From the NCBI GenBank assembly GCA_012521375.1, contig JAAYMO010000253.1, forward strand, positions 1 to 43,881: DNA of 43,881 bases, written 5' to 3'. The DNA is from Clostridiales bacterium. GTDB taxonomy: Bacteria; Bacillota; Clostridia; Lutisporales; Lutisporaceae. This document shows positions 8,454 through 17,574 of the stretch, piece by piece. Position 1 is the first letter of the stretch. Every line of letters starts with the position of its first letter. The position numbers and the translations under genes were made by a program. Under the pieces are notes generated by a model, which worked only from the letters and a program-made list of their open reading frames with translations, had not been told where the DNA came from and made no database searches.

Positions 8454-8491
8454 ATATTATGAAAGCAGTTTTTTAACTGCTTTCATAATAT
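8454..8491 (+). other. 17-bp perfect hairpin between binding-protein and permease genes
   Basis: Arms 8454-8470 and 8475-8491 are perfectly complementary with a TTTT loop. The stem ends exactly at the ribosome site AGGAGG (8492-8497) of the permease gene, and a T-run comes only after that site. It is therefore more likely an mRNA-stabilising or partial-termination element than a full terminator. In transport operons such elements raise the level of binding protein relative to the permease. Confidence 0.75.
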
Positions 8492-8505
8492 AGGAGGTTT
8501 TTTAC

Positions 8506-9426
8506 ATGCTAGGATATACAATAAGAAGAATACTGCAAATAATTCCTGTCCTATTTGTAATATCACTGGTAGTATTTTTAATGCTCCATATGATACCTGG
8601 AGATCCAGTAAAGAATATGTTGGGCATCAATGCGACCGAGGAAGCAATTGAGGCAATGAGAGCAAAATTAGGTCTTGATCAACCCCTTCATAAACAATAT
8701 ATAAGTTTTATGAAAGGGGTTTTAAAAGGCGATTTAGGTACTTCTATCCATACAAGAAAACCTGTTGTGCAAGAGATACTGGACAAATATCCTTACACAT
8801 TAAAGTTAGCTGTAGGAGGAACTATTGTAGCTACAGTGTTCGGAATAATTTTCGGCATAATTGCTGCAGTTTATCATAATAAATTCATGGACAACTTTAT
8901 TATGGTATTGTCTTTGCTTTCAGTTTCTACCCCATCTTTCTTTTTGTCTCTGATTCTTATGCTAATTTTTTCATTATATCTTGGGTGGCTCCCAAGCGTA
9001 GGGGTGAAATCCTGGGCTCATTATGTACTACCTGTGATTACTCTAGGTGCTCAATCAGTAGGAATTATGGCAAGAACTACCAGATCTGCCATGCTGGAAG
9101 TGTTAAATCAGGATTATATAAGAACTTCAAGATCCAGAGGAGTACCGGAAAGAATCATTATATATTCCCATGCCTTTAAAAATGCGTTGATACCTATTGT
9201 GACGGTAATTGGTCTGAGATTCGGTGGATTATTGGCTGGTTCCGCGTTGGTTGAAACCGTTTTTGCAATACCTGGTATTGGAAGGTTAATGGTTGATGGT
9301 GTTCTAAAAAGGGATTATCCTGTTGTGCAAGGCACCATTCTAGTCATATCAGCGACATTTGTAATTATGAACTTGTTGACAGATCTATTATATGCAGTGG
9401 TTGACCCAAGGGTTAAGTATGATTGA
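8506..9426 (+). CDS. dppB: Peptide ABC transporter permease, DppB type
   Basis: 306-aa integral membrane subunit of the peptide importer. It has an N-terminal membrane helix (IPVLFVISLVVFLMLH), the family sequence MIPGDPV, LGLDQPLHKQY, and further helices around residues 95-130, 135-165, 230-255 and 275-300. The EAA-like cytoplasmic loop that contacts the ATPases reads as TSRSRGVPERIIIYSHAFKN, followed by ALIPIV. AGGAGG at 8492-8497 precedes the ATG. The gene sits just after a large hairpin and overlaps the upstream region of the next permease gene. DppB versus OppB naming rests on general resemblance only. Confidence 0.93.
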   Translation: MLGYTIRRILQIIPVLFVISLVVFLMLHMIPGDPVKNMLGINATEEAIEAMRAKLGLDQPLHKQYISFMKGVLKGDLGTSIHTRKPVVQEILDKYPYTLKLAVGGTIVATVFGIIFGIIAAVYHNKFMDNFIMVLSLLSVSTPSFFLSLILMLIFSLYLGWLPSVGVKSWAHYVLPVITLGAQSVGIMARTTRSAMLEVLNQDYIRTSRSRGVPERIIIYSHAFKNALIPIVTVIGLRFGGLLAGSALVETVFAIPGIGRLMVDGVLKRDYPVVQGTILVISATFVIMNLLTDLLYAVVDPRVKYD

Positions 9427-9440
9427 TGGGAGGGAGCCTA

Positions 9441-10277
9441 TTGAACTCACAGGTATTTAAACGGTTTAAAAAGAGAAAGTCATCCCTTATCGGAGGGATA
9501 ATAATACTTATTTTTGTATTGACTGCTTTAATCGGGCCTAGACTATGTAAATATGATCCAAATGCTATAGATTTGCCTAACAAGTATCAAAATCCAAGTC
9601 TTGAACATTGGCTTGGAACCGATAATTTAGGCAGGGATACCTTAACAAGGCTTGTTTATGGAGCAAGAGTATCTTTGATGATGAGCGTCGTCAGTGTTTG
9701 CATCGGATCCTTCATAGGAGTAATTTTAGGAGTAGTAGCAGGTTACTATGGAGGTTGGATAGACGCAGTTATTTCAAGGTTTGTTGATCTTATACTAGCT
9801 TTTCCAGGTCTGCTTTTAGCTATTGCAGTTGTGGCGGTTCTCGGACCCGGTATACCAAATACAATGGCTGCTATAGCATTTTATTCTATACCGTATGTGG
9901 CAAGGCTTGTAAGGGGACTTGTCATATCTCTGAAAAATACTGAATTTATACAGGCATCCAAAGTAATAGGTTCTTCTGATCTTAGAATAATCGTATTTCA
10001 CATTATACCTAATACTATGGGACAAATAATTATAAACGTTACATTGAGTTTAGGCACTGCGATTCTTACTGCATCTTCCCTATCATTTCTTGGCCTTGGA
10101 GTACAGCCTCCAAATCCTGAATGGGGGGCAATGTTGAGCCAGGCAAGGGAAGTTATAAGAAATACTCCTATAGCTGCCTTGGCACCAGGAATAGCAATAA
10201 CTTTGGTGGTTTTAAGCTTTAGTTTAGTTGGTGATGGCTTGAGAGATGCATTAGATCCTAAGTTAAAGAATAGCTAG
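9441..10277 (+). CDS. dppC: Peptide ABC transporter permease, DppC type
   Basis: 278-aa second membrane subunit. It has an N-terminal cytoplasmic basic stretch (KRFKKRKSS), a first helix, then HWLGTDNLGRDTLTRLVYGARVSL, typical of the OppC N-terminal domain. The EAA loop is EFIQASKVIGSSDLRIIVFHIIPN. It ends with SLVGDGLRDALDPKL, the usual C-terminus. The reading frame continues upstream to a TTG at 9423 and ATG at 9426, but the GGGAGGGAG at 9428-9436 overlaps these and points to the TTG at 9441 as start. The stop of the preceding permease gene is only 14 bases upstream of that start, so translation is probably coupled. Confidence 0.92.
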   Translation: MNSQVFKRFKKRKSSLIGGIIILIFVLTALIGPRLCKYDPNAIDLPNKYQNPSLEHWLGTDNLGRDTLTRLVYGARVSLMMSVVSVCIGSFIGVILGVVAGYYGGWIDAVISRFVDLILAFPGLLLAIAVVAVLGPGIPNTMAAIAFYSIPYVARLVRGLVISLKNTEFIQASKVIGSSDLRIIVFHIIPNTMGQIIINVTLSLGTAILTASSLSFLGLGVQPPNPEWGAMLSQAREVIRNTPIAALAPGIAITLVVLSFSLVGDGLRDALDPKLKNS

Positions 10278-10288
10278 TAGGTGAGAAT

Positions 10289-11272
10289 ATGAAAGAAAGT
10301 ATATTGAAAGTCAGTAATCTTAAAACTTATTTCTATACAGATGAAGGAGTTATTCCTGGAGTAGATGGTGTGGATTTTGAGGTGAAAAAGAGGGAAACAT
10401 TGGCCATAGTAGGTGAATCCGGTTGTGGCAAGAGTGTTACTTCCTTATCTATACTCAGACTTATTCCAAATCCTCCTGGGAAAATTATAGAAGGAGAAAT
10501 ACTATATAATGGCAAAGACTTGTTGAAGTTTAGTGAAAAAGAGATGAGAAAAATCAGAGGCAATGAAATATCTATGATCTTTCAAGAACCTATGACTTCT
10601 TTGAATCCGGTTTTCACTGTAGGAAGGCAAATAATGGAGTCGTTGATAATTCATCAGAATATGAATAAAGCTCAAGCTAGGGAGAGAGCCATAGAAATGT
10701 TGAAACTTGTAGGCATCCCCCTTCCTGAGAAAAGAATAGATAATTACCCTCACCAACTCAGCGGAGGTATGCGACAAAGGGTCATGATAGCCATGGCTTT
10801 GGCCTGCAATCCTAAGATACTGATAGCTGATGAACCGACAACAGCACTTGATGTTACTATACAAGCACAAATCCTCAGGTTGATGTGTGATCTTAAAGAA
10901 AAAATTGATACATCAATAATTTTGATCACCCATGATTTAGGAGTGGTTGCACAAATTGCGGAAAATGTAATGGTCATGTATGCGGGCAAGGCTGTTGAAT
11001 ATGCAGATGTAAAATCCTTATTTCAAAATCCTTTACATCCATATACAGTTGGGCTGCTTAATTCTATACCTAAAATAAATCAGCAACAGGAGAAGTTATA
11101 CAATATAAAAGGTAACGTACCAAGTCCTAGAAATTATCCTAAGGGCTGCAGGTTTGCTCCTAGATGCGAAGAAGCAGAAAAAATATGCTTAGATAAGGAG
11201 CCCCAATTGATAACAGTAAATGGCAATAGGAAGGTAAGATGTTGGAAGTATAAAGGAGTTGAAAAGGATTGA
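10289..11272 (+). CDS. dppD: Peptide ABC transporter ATP-binding protein, DppD type
   Basis: 327-aa ABC ATPase. The Walker A motif is GESGCGKS, the Q-loop is [10 protein letters not shown], the ABC signature is LSGGMRQR, and Walker B is [12 protein letters not shown], followed by the H-loop ITHDLG. The C-terminal extension has the oligopeptide/dipeptide cluster-binding type sequence [16 protein letters not shown], usual for DppD/OppD. GTGAG at 10281-10285 is a usable though weak ribosome site. Its last four bases overlap the TTG start of the second ATPase, showing translational coupling. Confidence 0.94.
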   Translation: MKESILKVSNLKTYFYTDEGVIPGVDGVDFEVKKRETLAIVGESGCGKSVTSLSILRLIPNPPGKIIEGEILYNGKDLLKFSEKEMRKIRGNEISMIFQEPMTSLNPVFTVGRQIMESLIIHQNMNKAQARERAIEMLKLVGIPLPEKRIDNYPHQLSGGMRQRVMIAMALACNPKILIADEPTTALDVTIQAQILRLMCDLKEKIDTSIILITHDLGVVAQIAENVMVMYAGKAVEYADVKSLFQNPLHPYTVGLLNSIPKINQQQEKLYNIKGNVPSPRNYPKGCRFAPRCEEAEKICLDKEPQLITVNGNRKVRCWKYKGVEKD

Positions 11273-12252
11273 GTAATGTTATTTTGGAAGTAAAAGATCT
11301 AAAAATGCATTTTCCCATAAAAATCAAAAACAAAGGTTTTTTAAGTGAGAAAAAATATGTTAAAGCTGTAGATGGAATTAGCTTTGTAATAAAAGAAGGT
11401 GAAACCCTGGGCCTTGTAGGTGAAAGCGGTTGCGGTAAATCTACAACCGGCAAAATGATAGTAAGGCTTTTGAAGCCTACAGAAGGCAGTATTCTTTATA
11501 AGGGCAAGGATATATTTAAAGTTACCGGAGAAGAAGCAAAACAACTTTGCAAAGAGATTCAAATTATTTTTCAGGATCCTTATTCATCCTTGGATCCTCG
11601 TTTCTCAGTTGGCAGTACCATAAGCGAACCTATGATAGTCCACAAAATCGCTGATAGGAAAACAATTAAGGAAAGGACTATTAACTTGATGAATGATGTA
11701 GGTTTAATGAGTGAATATTACGATCGCTATCCCCATGAGTTCAGTGGCGGTCAAAGGCAAAGGGTGGGAGTGGCCAGAGCCCTTGCATTAAATCCTTCCT
11801 TAGTTGTTTGTGATGAGCCGGTATCCGCTTTGGACGTTTCAATACAAGCGCAGATTCTTAATCTAATGCAGGAACTGCAAAAAAAATATAATCTTACATA
11901 TTTGTTTATTTCTCATAATTTGAGTGTAGTGAAACATATATGTGATAGAATTGCGGTAATGTATTTAGGTAAAATTGTTGAAATAGCGGATAAGAACGAA
12001 TTATTCGACAATCCAAAACATCCATATACAAAAGCTTTACTAAGTGCAATACCCATTCCTGATCCCGAAGTAGTGGTGGAACAGGAAATGTTAGAGGGAG
12101 ATGTGCCTAGCCCGGTAGATCCCCCATCGGGCTGCCGTTTCCATACTAGATGTAAAGATGTAATGGATATATGTAAAAAGAAGGAACCAAAAGATTTAGT
12201 ATTAAATGACGGACATACAGTTGCATGCCATTTATATACAAAGGAGGGATAA
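11269..12252 (+). CDS. dppF: Peptide ABC transporter ATP-binding protein, DppF type
   Basis: 327-aa second ABC ATPase that would heterodimerise with the preceding one. It shows Walker [10 protein letters not shown]-loop FQDPYSSLDP, signature FSGGQRQR, Walker B LVVCDEPVSALD, the H-loop SHNLS and the C-terminal CRFHTRCKDVMDICKK typical of peptide importers. The start is TTG 11269, overlapping the upstream stop; AAGGAG at 11253-11258 lies ten bases upstream. The next gene begins two bases after its stop. Confidence 0.94.
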   Translation: MSNVILEVKDLKMHFPIKIKNKGFLSEKKYVKAVDGISFVIKEGETLGLVGESGCGKSTTGKMIVRLLKPTEGSILYKGKDIFKVTGEEAKQLCKEIQIIFQDPYSSLDPRFSVGSTISEPMIVHKIADRKTIKERTINLMNDVGLMSEYYDRYPHEFSGGQRQRVGVARALALNPSLVVCDEPVSALDVSIQAQILNLMQELQKKYNLTYLFISHNLSVVKHICDRIAVMYLGKIVEIADKNELFDNPKHPYTKALLSAIPIPDPEVVVEQEMLEGDVPSPVDPPSGCRFHTRCKDVMDICKKKEPKDLVLNDGHTVACHLYTKEG

Positions 12253-12253
12253 A

Positions 12254-13426
12254 ATGAGGCAGTCACTGATGCTAAGTTTTCCGGTATCAGAATATGAAAT
12301 GAGACTTAAGAAAATAACGGAACAGATGGAATTAAAAGCAATAGATGCTATTATACTTACAAGTGACGAGAATACCTTTTATTTTTCAGGATTTGACAGT
12401 ATAGTATGGGACAGCAAAGTTTCCACTCCCGGCGTGGTTATAATAACCAAAGATGGTTCCATGGCTTTAGCTACTACAAAAGGGGGAGCTGAAACAGCTA
12501 GAGTTACATCATGTATTGAAGACATAAGAACATTTGGCAAAGATGGATATCCATCCCTTGCAAAAGCCATAACATCGTTATTAGTAGACAAAAGCCTTAT
12601 CAATGGAAGGATAGGCCTTGAAATTGGTGAAGGTCATAAAATGCATCTGAACTATAAGGCATCACAAGATTTGTTTTATGAGCTGAGAAATGCTGAAATA
12701 GTTGATGCATCAGAAATAATATGGAATGTTAGATCAATAAAATCTCCCCTTGAGATTGAAAGGATAAGAGAGTGCTGCCGAATTAACACTTTAGGAATAC
12801 AAAAAGGTTTGGACAGCGTATATGAGGGTATAACTGAAGATGAGCTATATAGGATTATAGCTCAGGAGTATTTTAAACTAGGTGCCCAGCAAACATTACG
12901 CCTTGGAATTAGGGCAGGTGTTGAGAGATATTCCCAGGCCAATTGTCCTCCATCCGACAGGCCTATAGGCAGGGGCGAGATAATATTGATAGATGGTGGA
13001 CCAATTTATAAAGGTTATTATTCTGACATAATTAGAGAAGCTGTTATAGGCAAGCCGACAGATTATCAACTTGAAATGTTTAATGTTGCAAGAGAAGCCT
13101 GTTATAAAGGAATAGATGCTATAAAACCCGGTGTGCCTATAAATGAAGTTGTTAAAGTAGTTGATGATTATATGGATAATAGTAAGTTTGCAGACATAAA
13201 TGTATATAAAAATTGGTGTGGACATAGCATTGGGGTTGGAGTTCATGAGTTCCCCATGCTGGATAGCAATACCACTACGATCCTTCAACCAGGCATGACT
13301 TTTGCCATAGAACCATATATATATGAATATGGAGTAGGAAGCCTAGGAATAGAAGAAAACATACTTGTAACGGAAACAGGCTGCGAGATACTGACTCCAT
13401 CAAATAGTGAGCTAATGATACTTTAA
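12254..13426 (+). CDS. M24-family metallopeptidase (Xaa-Pro dipeptidase/creatinase-like)
   Basis: 390-aa cytoplasmic pita-bread-fold enzyme with an N-terminal creatinase-type domain (residues 1-160) and a catalytic M24 domain. All five dinuclear-metal ligands are in place: D247 (LIDGG), D258 (YYSDIIR), H324 (CGHSIG), E353 (AIEPYI) and E367 (GIEENIL). This supports an active hydrolase, in contrast to the eroded M19 protein in the same operon. The ATG at 12254 has GGAGGG at 12243-12248; longer in-frame starts lie within the ATPase gene. Family members include Xaa-Pro peptidases, creatinase and ectoine hydrolase (DoeA). In an operon with peptide import, cleavage of imported peptides is the simplest role, but a cyclic amidine or amide substrate is possible. 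Confidence 0.88.
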   Translation: MRQSLMLSFPVSEYEMRLKKITEQMELKAIDAIILTSDENTFYFSGFDSIVWDSKVSTPGVVIITKDGSMALATTKGGAETARVTSCIEDIRTFGKDGYPSLAKAITSLLVDKSLINGRIGLEIGEGHKMHLNYKASQDLFYELRNAEIVDASEIIWNVRSIKSPLEIERIRECCRINTLGIQKGLDSVYEGITEDELYRIIAQEYFKLGAQQTLRLGIRAGVERYSQANCPPSDRPIGRGEIILIDGGPIYKGYYSDIIREAVIGKPTDYQLEMFNVAREACYKGIDAIKPGVPINEVVKVVDDYMDNSKFADINVYKNWCGHSIGVGVHEFPMLDSNTTTILQPGMTFAIEPYIYEYGVGSLGIEENILVTETGCEILTPSNSELMIL

Positions 13427-13437
13427 AGGTGATGTTT

Positions 13438-14349
13438 ATGCTGAAATCTTTTGAACAGATTATTGAATATGCCAGGAATATTGGTCCAAAGACTATAGCA
13501 GTTGCAGCAGCTGAAGCCGAAGATGTTTTGACAGCTGTTGATCATGCACATGAAGAAGGAATTGCAAATGCAATCTTGATTGGTGATAAAGAAAAGATAG
13601 AAAAGTTAATGGATGAGAATAATATAAATAAAGCCTCATATAAAATAGTAGATGAAAAAGATAAGAAAACAGCATGCTATAAAGCTGTACAACTGGTTAA
13701 AACCGGTGAAGCATCTTTGATCATGAAAGGATTTGTAGATACATCCATAATCTTAAAGGCCATATTGAGTAAAGAAACAGGATTAAAAATTGATGGATTG
13801 TTAAGTCACGTAGGCGTACTAAAAACCGACAAGTATGATAGATTTTTTATTATAAGTGATTCTGCAATGAACATTTTGCCTACCTTGGAAGATAAGATTG
13901 ATATTATTAATAATGCTGTGAAGGTTGCTCATGTTCTTGAAAACCATAATCCAAAGGTAGCCATACTATGTCCTGTGGAGAAAGTAAATAAAAAAATACT
14001 TTCTACAGTACATGCAGCTGAACTAATGAGGATGAACGAAGAAGGAATGATAAAGGGCTGTATAGTGGCCGGTCCTCTGGCACTGGACAATGCAGTTTCA
14101 CCAGAAGCAGCTGAACACAAAGGAATAAAACATCCTGTGGCTGGACAAGCAGATATATTGATTACCCCTAGTTTGGAAGCAGGGAATATTTTAAATAAAG
14201 CTATAGAATATTTTTCAAATGTAGAAAAGGCAGGAGTTATCATGGGGGCTAGCTCTCCTATTGTTTTAACTTCCAGAGCAAGTTCAGTGGCTGCAAAGTT
14301 GAACTCAATCGCGCTTGCTGTTCTGATTTCAGGCAGAACTAATAAATAA
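13438..14349 (+). CDS. ptb: Phosphate butyryltransferase
   Basis: 303-aa enzyme of the phosphate acetyl/butyryltransferase family, converting acyl-CoA plus phosphate to acyl phosphate and CoA. Recognisable segments include VAAAEAEDVLTAV, LIMKGFVDTS, DGLLSHVGVL, ISDSAMNI and GPLALDNAVS. The start is ATG 13438 with AAGGTG at 13426-13431; earlier in-frame GTG 13429 and ATG 13432 overlap that site. It is followed 20 bases later by butyrate kinase, the usual pairing. Ptb enzymes of amino-acid fermenters often act on branched-chain acyl-CoA as well as butyryl-CoA. Here the partner 2-oxoacid oxidoreductase and aminotransferase suggest amino-acid-derived acyl-CoA. Confidence 0.94.
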   Translation: MLKSFEQIIEYARNIGPKTIAVAAAEAEDVLTAVDHAHEEGIANAILIGDKEKIEKLMDENNINKASYKIVDEKDKKTACYKAVQLVKTGEASLIMKGFVDTSIILKAILSKETGLKIDGLLSHVGVLKTDKYDRFFIISDSAMNILPTLEDKIDIINNAVKVAHVLENHNPKVAILCPVEKVNKKILSTVHAAELMRMNEEGMIKGCIVAGPLALDNAVSPEAAEHKGIKHPVAGQADILITPSLEAGNILNKAIEYFSNVEKAGVIMGASSPIVLTSRASSVAAKLNSIALAVLISGRTNK

Positions 14350-14369
14350 TATATTAGGAGGGTTATGAT

Positions 14370-15446
14370 ATGAGCCAGATATATAGAATTTTGGTGGTAA
14401 ACCCCGGATCAACTTCTACGAAAATTGCAGTGTACGATAATGAGAATGAAATATTTACAAAAGTCATACCCCATTCTTCTGAGCTAATAGGTAAATTCAA
14501 CAAAATTGTTGACCAATTTGATTTCAGGAAAGAAATGGTAATAAATACCCTTAAGGAGCAGGGATTGGATCTAAATAGTTTGGATATAGTTGTAGGCAGG
14601 GGAGGAAATATGAAGCCTGTAGAGGGCGGCACCTATGCTATCAACGAAAGAATGGTGGAAGATTTGAGAATAGGAGTAATGGGGGAACATGCATCGAATC
14701 TTGGAGGATTAATAGCATGGGATATTGCAAACCTGTTAAATATTCCGTCTTATGTGGTTGATCCTGTTGTAGTTGATGAATTAGAAGATTTGGCAAGGAT
14801 ATCCGGTATGCCGGAAATATCTCGCAAATCTAAAGATCATCCGTTGAACCAAAAGGCTGTGGGAAGAAAAGCTGCAGCTGAGCTTGGAGGGGAATATCAA
14901 GATTTTAACTTTATCATAGCTCATATTGGAGGGGGCATATCAATAGGAATTCACAAAAAAGGCCGGATAGTCGATGTAAATAATGCATTGGATGGGGACG
15001 GGCCATTTTCTCCTGAACGTTCAGGAGGGCTTCCTGTGGGAGCTTTAGTGGATATGTGTTTTTCAGGAAAATATACAAAAGAGGAAATAAGGAAAAAGAT
15101 AGTAGGCAAAGGCGGATTGACAGCATACTTAGGAACAAATGACGGCAGGGAAATTCAAAAAAGGATAAAAGCAGGAGATAATTATGCAAAGCTTATTTAT
15201 GAAGCAATGGCATATCAAATATCCAAAGAAATAGGTGCTGGAGCAACAGTGCTAAAGGGCAAGGTAGATGCTATATTGCTAACCGGAGGCGTAATCTACG
15301 ATGAGGAATTTACAGCTTGGATAAAGGAAAGGGTTGGTTTTATAGCACCCGTAATGGTTTATCCAGGAGAATTTGAAATGATTGCATTAGTCCAGGGAGT
15401 TCTTAGAGTATTAAATGATGTAGAAAAAGTAAAGATGTATTCATAA
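14370..15446 (+). CDS. buk: Butyrate (branched-chain fatty acid) kinase
   Basis: 358-aa acid kinase of the ASKHA fold that makes ATP from acyl phosphate. The N-terminus reads ILVVNPGSTSTKIAVYD, the phosphate-1 motif; the phosphate-2 region is AHIGGGISIG, and the adenosine region is AILLTGGVIYDE. The length of about 355 residues fits butyrate kinase rather than acetate kinase (about 400). AGGAGG at 14357-14362 precedes the ATG. It closes the operon: a perfect hairpin terminator follows 25 bases after the stop. With ptb it supplies substrate-level phosphorylation at the end of the amino-acid oxidation route. Confidence 0.95.
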   Translation: MSQIYRILVVNPGSTSTKIAVYDNENEIFTKVIPHSSELIGKFNKIVDQFDFRKEMVINTLKEQGLDLNSLDIVVGRGGNMKPVEGGTYAINERMVEDLRIGVMGEHASNLGGLIAWDIANLLNIPSYVVDPVVVDELEDLARISGMPEISRKSKDHPLNQKAVGRKAAAELGGEYQDFNFIIAHIGGGISIGIHKKGRIVDVNNALDGDGPFSPERSGGLPVGALVDMCFSGKYTKEEIRKKIVGKGGLTAYLGTNDGREIQKRIKAGDNYAKLIYEAMAYQISKEIGAGATVLKGKVDAILLTGGVIYDEEFTAWIKERVGFIAPVMVYPGEFEMIALVQGVLRVLNDVEKVKMYS

Positions 15447-15470
15447 AAGATATATTTATAATAGTAAGTT

Positions 15471-15504
15471 AGTCTTCAGTTTTATATAAAACTGAAGACT
15501 TTTT
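15471..15504 (+). terminator. Rho-independent terminator of the peptide-catabolism operon
   Basis: A perfect inverted repeat (15471-15485 with 15486-15500, core AGTCTTCAGTTTT/AAAACTGAAGACT) is followed by TTTT. It separates the eleven-gene operon from the regulator gene. Confidence 0.92.
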
Positions 15505-15510
15505 GCCAAT

Positions 15511-15549
15511 TATGTGTTAAATTTATGAACACAGATTAAATGATGAACA
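15511..15549. promoter_or_regulatory. Candidate operator/promoter region of the sigma-54 activator gene
   Basis: An inverted repeat TGTGTT-N9-AACACA lies at 15513-15533 and two TGAACA elements at 15526-15531 and 15544-15549. The reverse complement, TGTTCA, also appears upstream of both sigma-54 promoters, so these may be binding sites for the regulator itself (autocontrol). No convincing -35/-10 pair is seen. Confidence 0.3.
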
Positions 15550-15601
15550 AAAATAAGAGGATATTTGAATTGAATGGAGAATTATTTATATATATGAATA
15601 A

Positions 15602-17560
15602 ATGATACATCCATGGGAGGCTAAATGCAATGCAGAACCGAATACTTTTATATCAACATCTAATGAATTAACTGAGTTAGCAATGAAGCTGTCCAAAGAA
15701 TTGAATATTGATATGCATATCTATGAAGGCGGCATAATGAAGAATGGGCATATTTATGCAAAAGAAAATGAAAATAAATTTGATGTAATTATAAGCCAGG
15801 GAGGCACAGCTGAAGCAGTAAAAAAGTTAGTCAATATTCCTGTGGTTTCTATTGAAATCAGATTTATAGATTTCCTTGATGCCATCTATAGAGCAAGGCA
15901 GTATGGAGATAGGATAGGACTTGTTACATATATGACAGAAGATATAAAAGATCTTGAAAGGGTAAAGACTATTCTGGATATCGACTTCCAAGTTTTCCCT
16001 TACAGAACCAAAGAAGAAATGAAAAAGCAGATAGAAGATGCTACTGCTTTGGGAAATTTGACTTTAATCGGAATGGGAGATTGTATCTTAGAAACTGCAA
16101 AGGTAAAAAACTTGAACGGAGTCGTTATTCAAACAGGGGAAAAGCAGGTAAAGGAAGCTATCATAGCTGCAAAGAACATTTACCGCCTTGGCCTTAGAGA
16201 AAAAGAAAAGGCGGAAAGATTTAAAACAATATTAGACCATTCTAGAGATGGAATAATTGCTCTTGACAAGAATGATGTAATAACAATATTCAATCCTGCC
16301 GCTGAAAAAATATTCGATCTCAGTGCAGACCAGGTACTGAACAGATCAATCAAAAATAATATTAATCGAAAACATTTCTGTAATATATATGGAGATGGAA
16401 AGCATCAGCTGAATAAGCTGGTTAAAGTTAACAATAAGCAGATAGTGTTGAATCGATTGCCTATAATAGTAGGGAATGAACAGAGGGGCCTAGTTATGAC
16501 ATTCCAAGAGATTTCCCAGCTTCAAAAACTTGAGCAAAAGGTTAGAACAGAGCTATATAAAAAAGGATTGGTAGCTAAATATAGTTTTGATGATATTATA
16601 GGTGAAAGTAAAATAATAAAAGACACTATCAATCAGGCAAAAAAGATAGGAAAAACATCCACTACCATATTGATCGCAGGAGAAACAGGGACTGGTAAAG
16701 AACTTTTTGCTCAGAGTATTCATAATATCAGCCCAAGAAAAGATGGTCCTTTTGTGGCAATAAACTGTGCTGCTTTACCCGAAAATTTATTGGAAAGTGA
16801 ACTTTTCGGATATGAAGAGGGTGCATTTACAGGAGCCAAAAAGGGAGGGAAAATAGGAATGTTTGAACTGGCTCATGGAGGGACTATTTTCCTCGATGAA
16901 GTGGGCGAAATTCCTTTAAGTCTTCAGGGAAGGCTGTTGAGGGTTTTACAGGAAAGAGAAGTATTAAGGGTCGGAGGAGATTATATTCTCAATGTGGATA
17001 TAAGAGTAATAGCTGCAACCAATGTAGATCTGTATGAAAAAGTGAAGGAAGGAAAATTCAGAGAAGATTTATACTTCAGGCTAAATATATTGGATTTAAG
17101 ACTTCCCAGCCTCAGAGAGAGAAAAGAAGATATACCCTTACTGGTAATGAATTTTATTGAAGAAATGAATGCAAAACATGGCACAAAAATTAAGGAAGTT
17201 ACCGAGCCTGCAATGGAACTTTTAAAAGAGTATGATTGGCCAGGAAATATAAGGCAATTAGAGAATTTTACTGAAAAGATGTGCATCTTGTCAAACAGCC
17301 CAATAATAAATGAGACTTTGGTAGAACAGCTGCTGAATGGAGGTTTGTATAAAACCGAAGGACCAAATATAGGACAAGGGAATTCAGGTGAAACTATCAC
17401 TTTGGATATTTGTAATATTAAGGATATTGAGCTTCAAATAATCAAAGAAGCCAATAAATTATTTAAAGGAAATAAAACACTATTGGCAGAAAAGCTGGGC
17501 ATGAGCAGAACAACTCTATGGAAGAGGCTTAAAGAAATAGAAGCAAAGGAGCAATGCTAG
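15602..17560 (+). CDS. PrpR-type sigma-54-dependent transcriptional activator
   Basis: 652-aa enhancer-binding protein. In order: a PrpR_N-type sensing domain (residues about 15-195; FDVIISQGGTAEAV, IPVVSIEI), a PAS domain (about 205-305; ILDHSRDGIIALD, FNPAAEKIF), an AAA+ sigma-54 interaction domain (about 330-565) with Walker A GETGTGKE, the GAFTGA loop that contacts sigma-54, Walker B GTIFLDEVGEIP, and a C-terminal Fis-type helix-turn-helix (LLAEKLGMSRTTLWKRL). Sigma-54 promoters lie upstream of both neighbouring operons, which are its likely targets. The first 14 residues do not resemble the family and the ATG at 15602 lacks a ribosome site. GGGAGG (15615-15620) plus ATG 15630 in another frame would give a normal N-terminus if one T were added at 15646-15649, so a frameshift or sequence error is likely. 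Confidence 0.9.
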   Translation: MIHPWEAKCNAEPNTFISTSNELTELAMKLSKELNIDMHIYEGGIMKNGHIYAKENENKFDVIISQGGTAEAVKKLVNIPVVSIEIRFIDFLDAIYRARQYGDRIGLVTYMTEDIKDLERVKTILDIDFQVFPYRTKEEMKKQIEDATALGNLTLIGMGDCILETAKVKNLNGVVIQTGEKQVKEAIIAAKNIYRLGLREKEKAERFKTILDHSRDGIIALDKNDVITIFNPAAEKIFDLSADQVLNRSIKNNINRKHFCNIYGDGKHQLNKLVKVNNKQIVLNRLPIIVGNEQRGLVMTFQEISQLQKLEQKVRTELYKKGLVAKYSFDDIIGESKIIKDTINQAKKIGKTSTTILIAGETGTGKELFAQSIHNISPRKDGPFVAINCAALPENLLESELFGYEEGAFTGAKKGGKIGMFELAHGGTIFLDEVGEIPLSLQGRLLRVLQEREVLRVGGDYILNVDIRVIAATNVDLYEKVKEGKFREDLYFRLNILDLRLPSLRERKEDIPLLVMNFIEEMNAKHGTKIKEVTEPAMELLKEYDWPGNIRQLENFTEKMCILSNSPIINETLVEQLLNGGLYKTEGPNIGQGNSGETITLDICNIKDIELQIIKEANKLFKGNKTLLAEKLGMSRTTLWKRLKEIEAKEQC

Positions 17561-17574
17561 TAATACAAAAAATA

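Noticed and set aside
9423-9440. Earlier starts (TTG 9423, ATG 9426) for the DppC-type permease
   Set aside because: They overlap the GGGAGGGAG ribosome site that is correctly spaced for TTG 9441.
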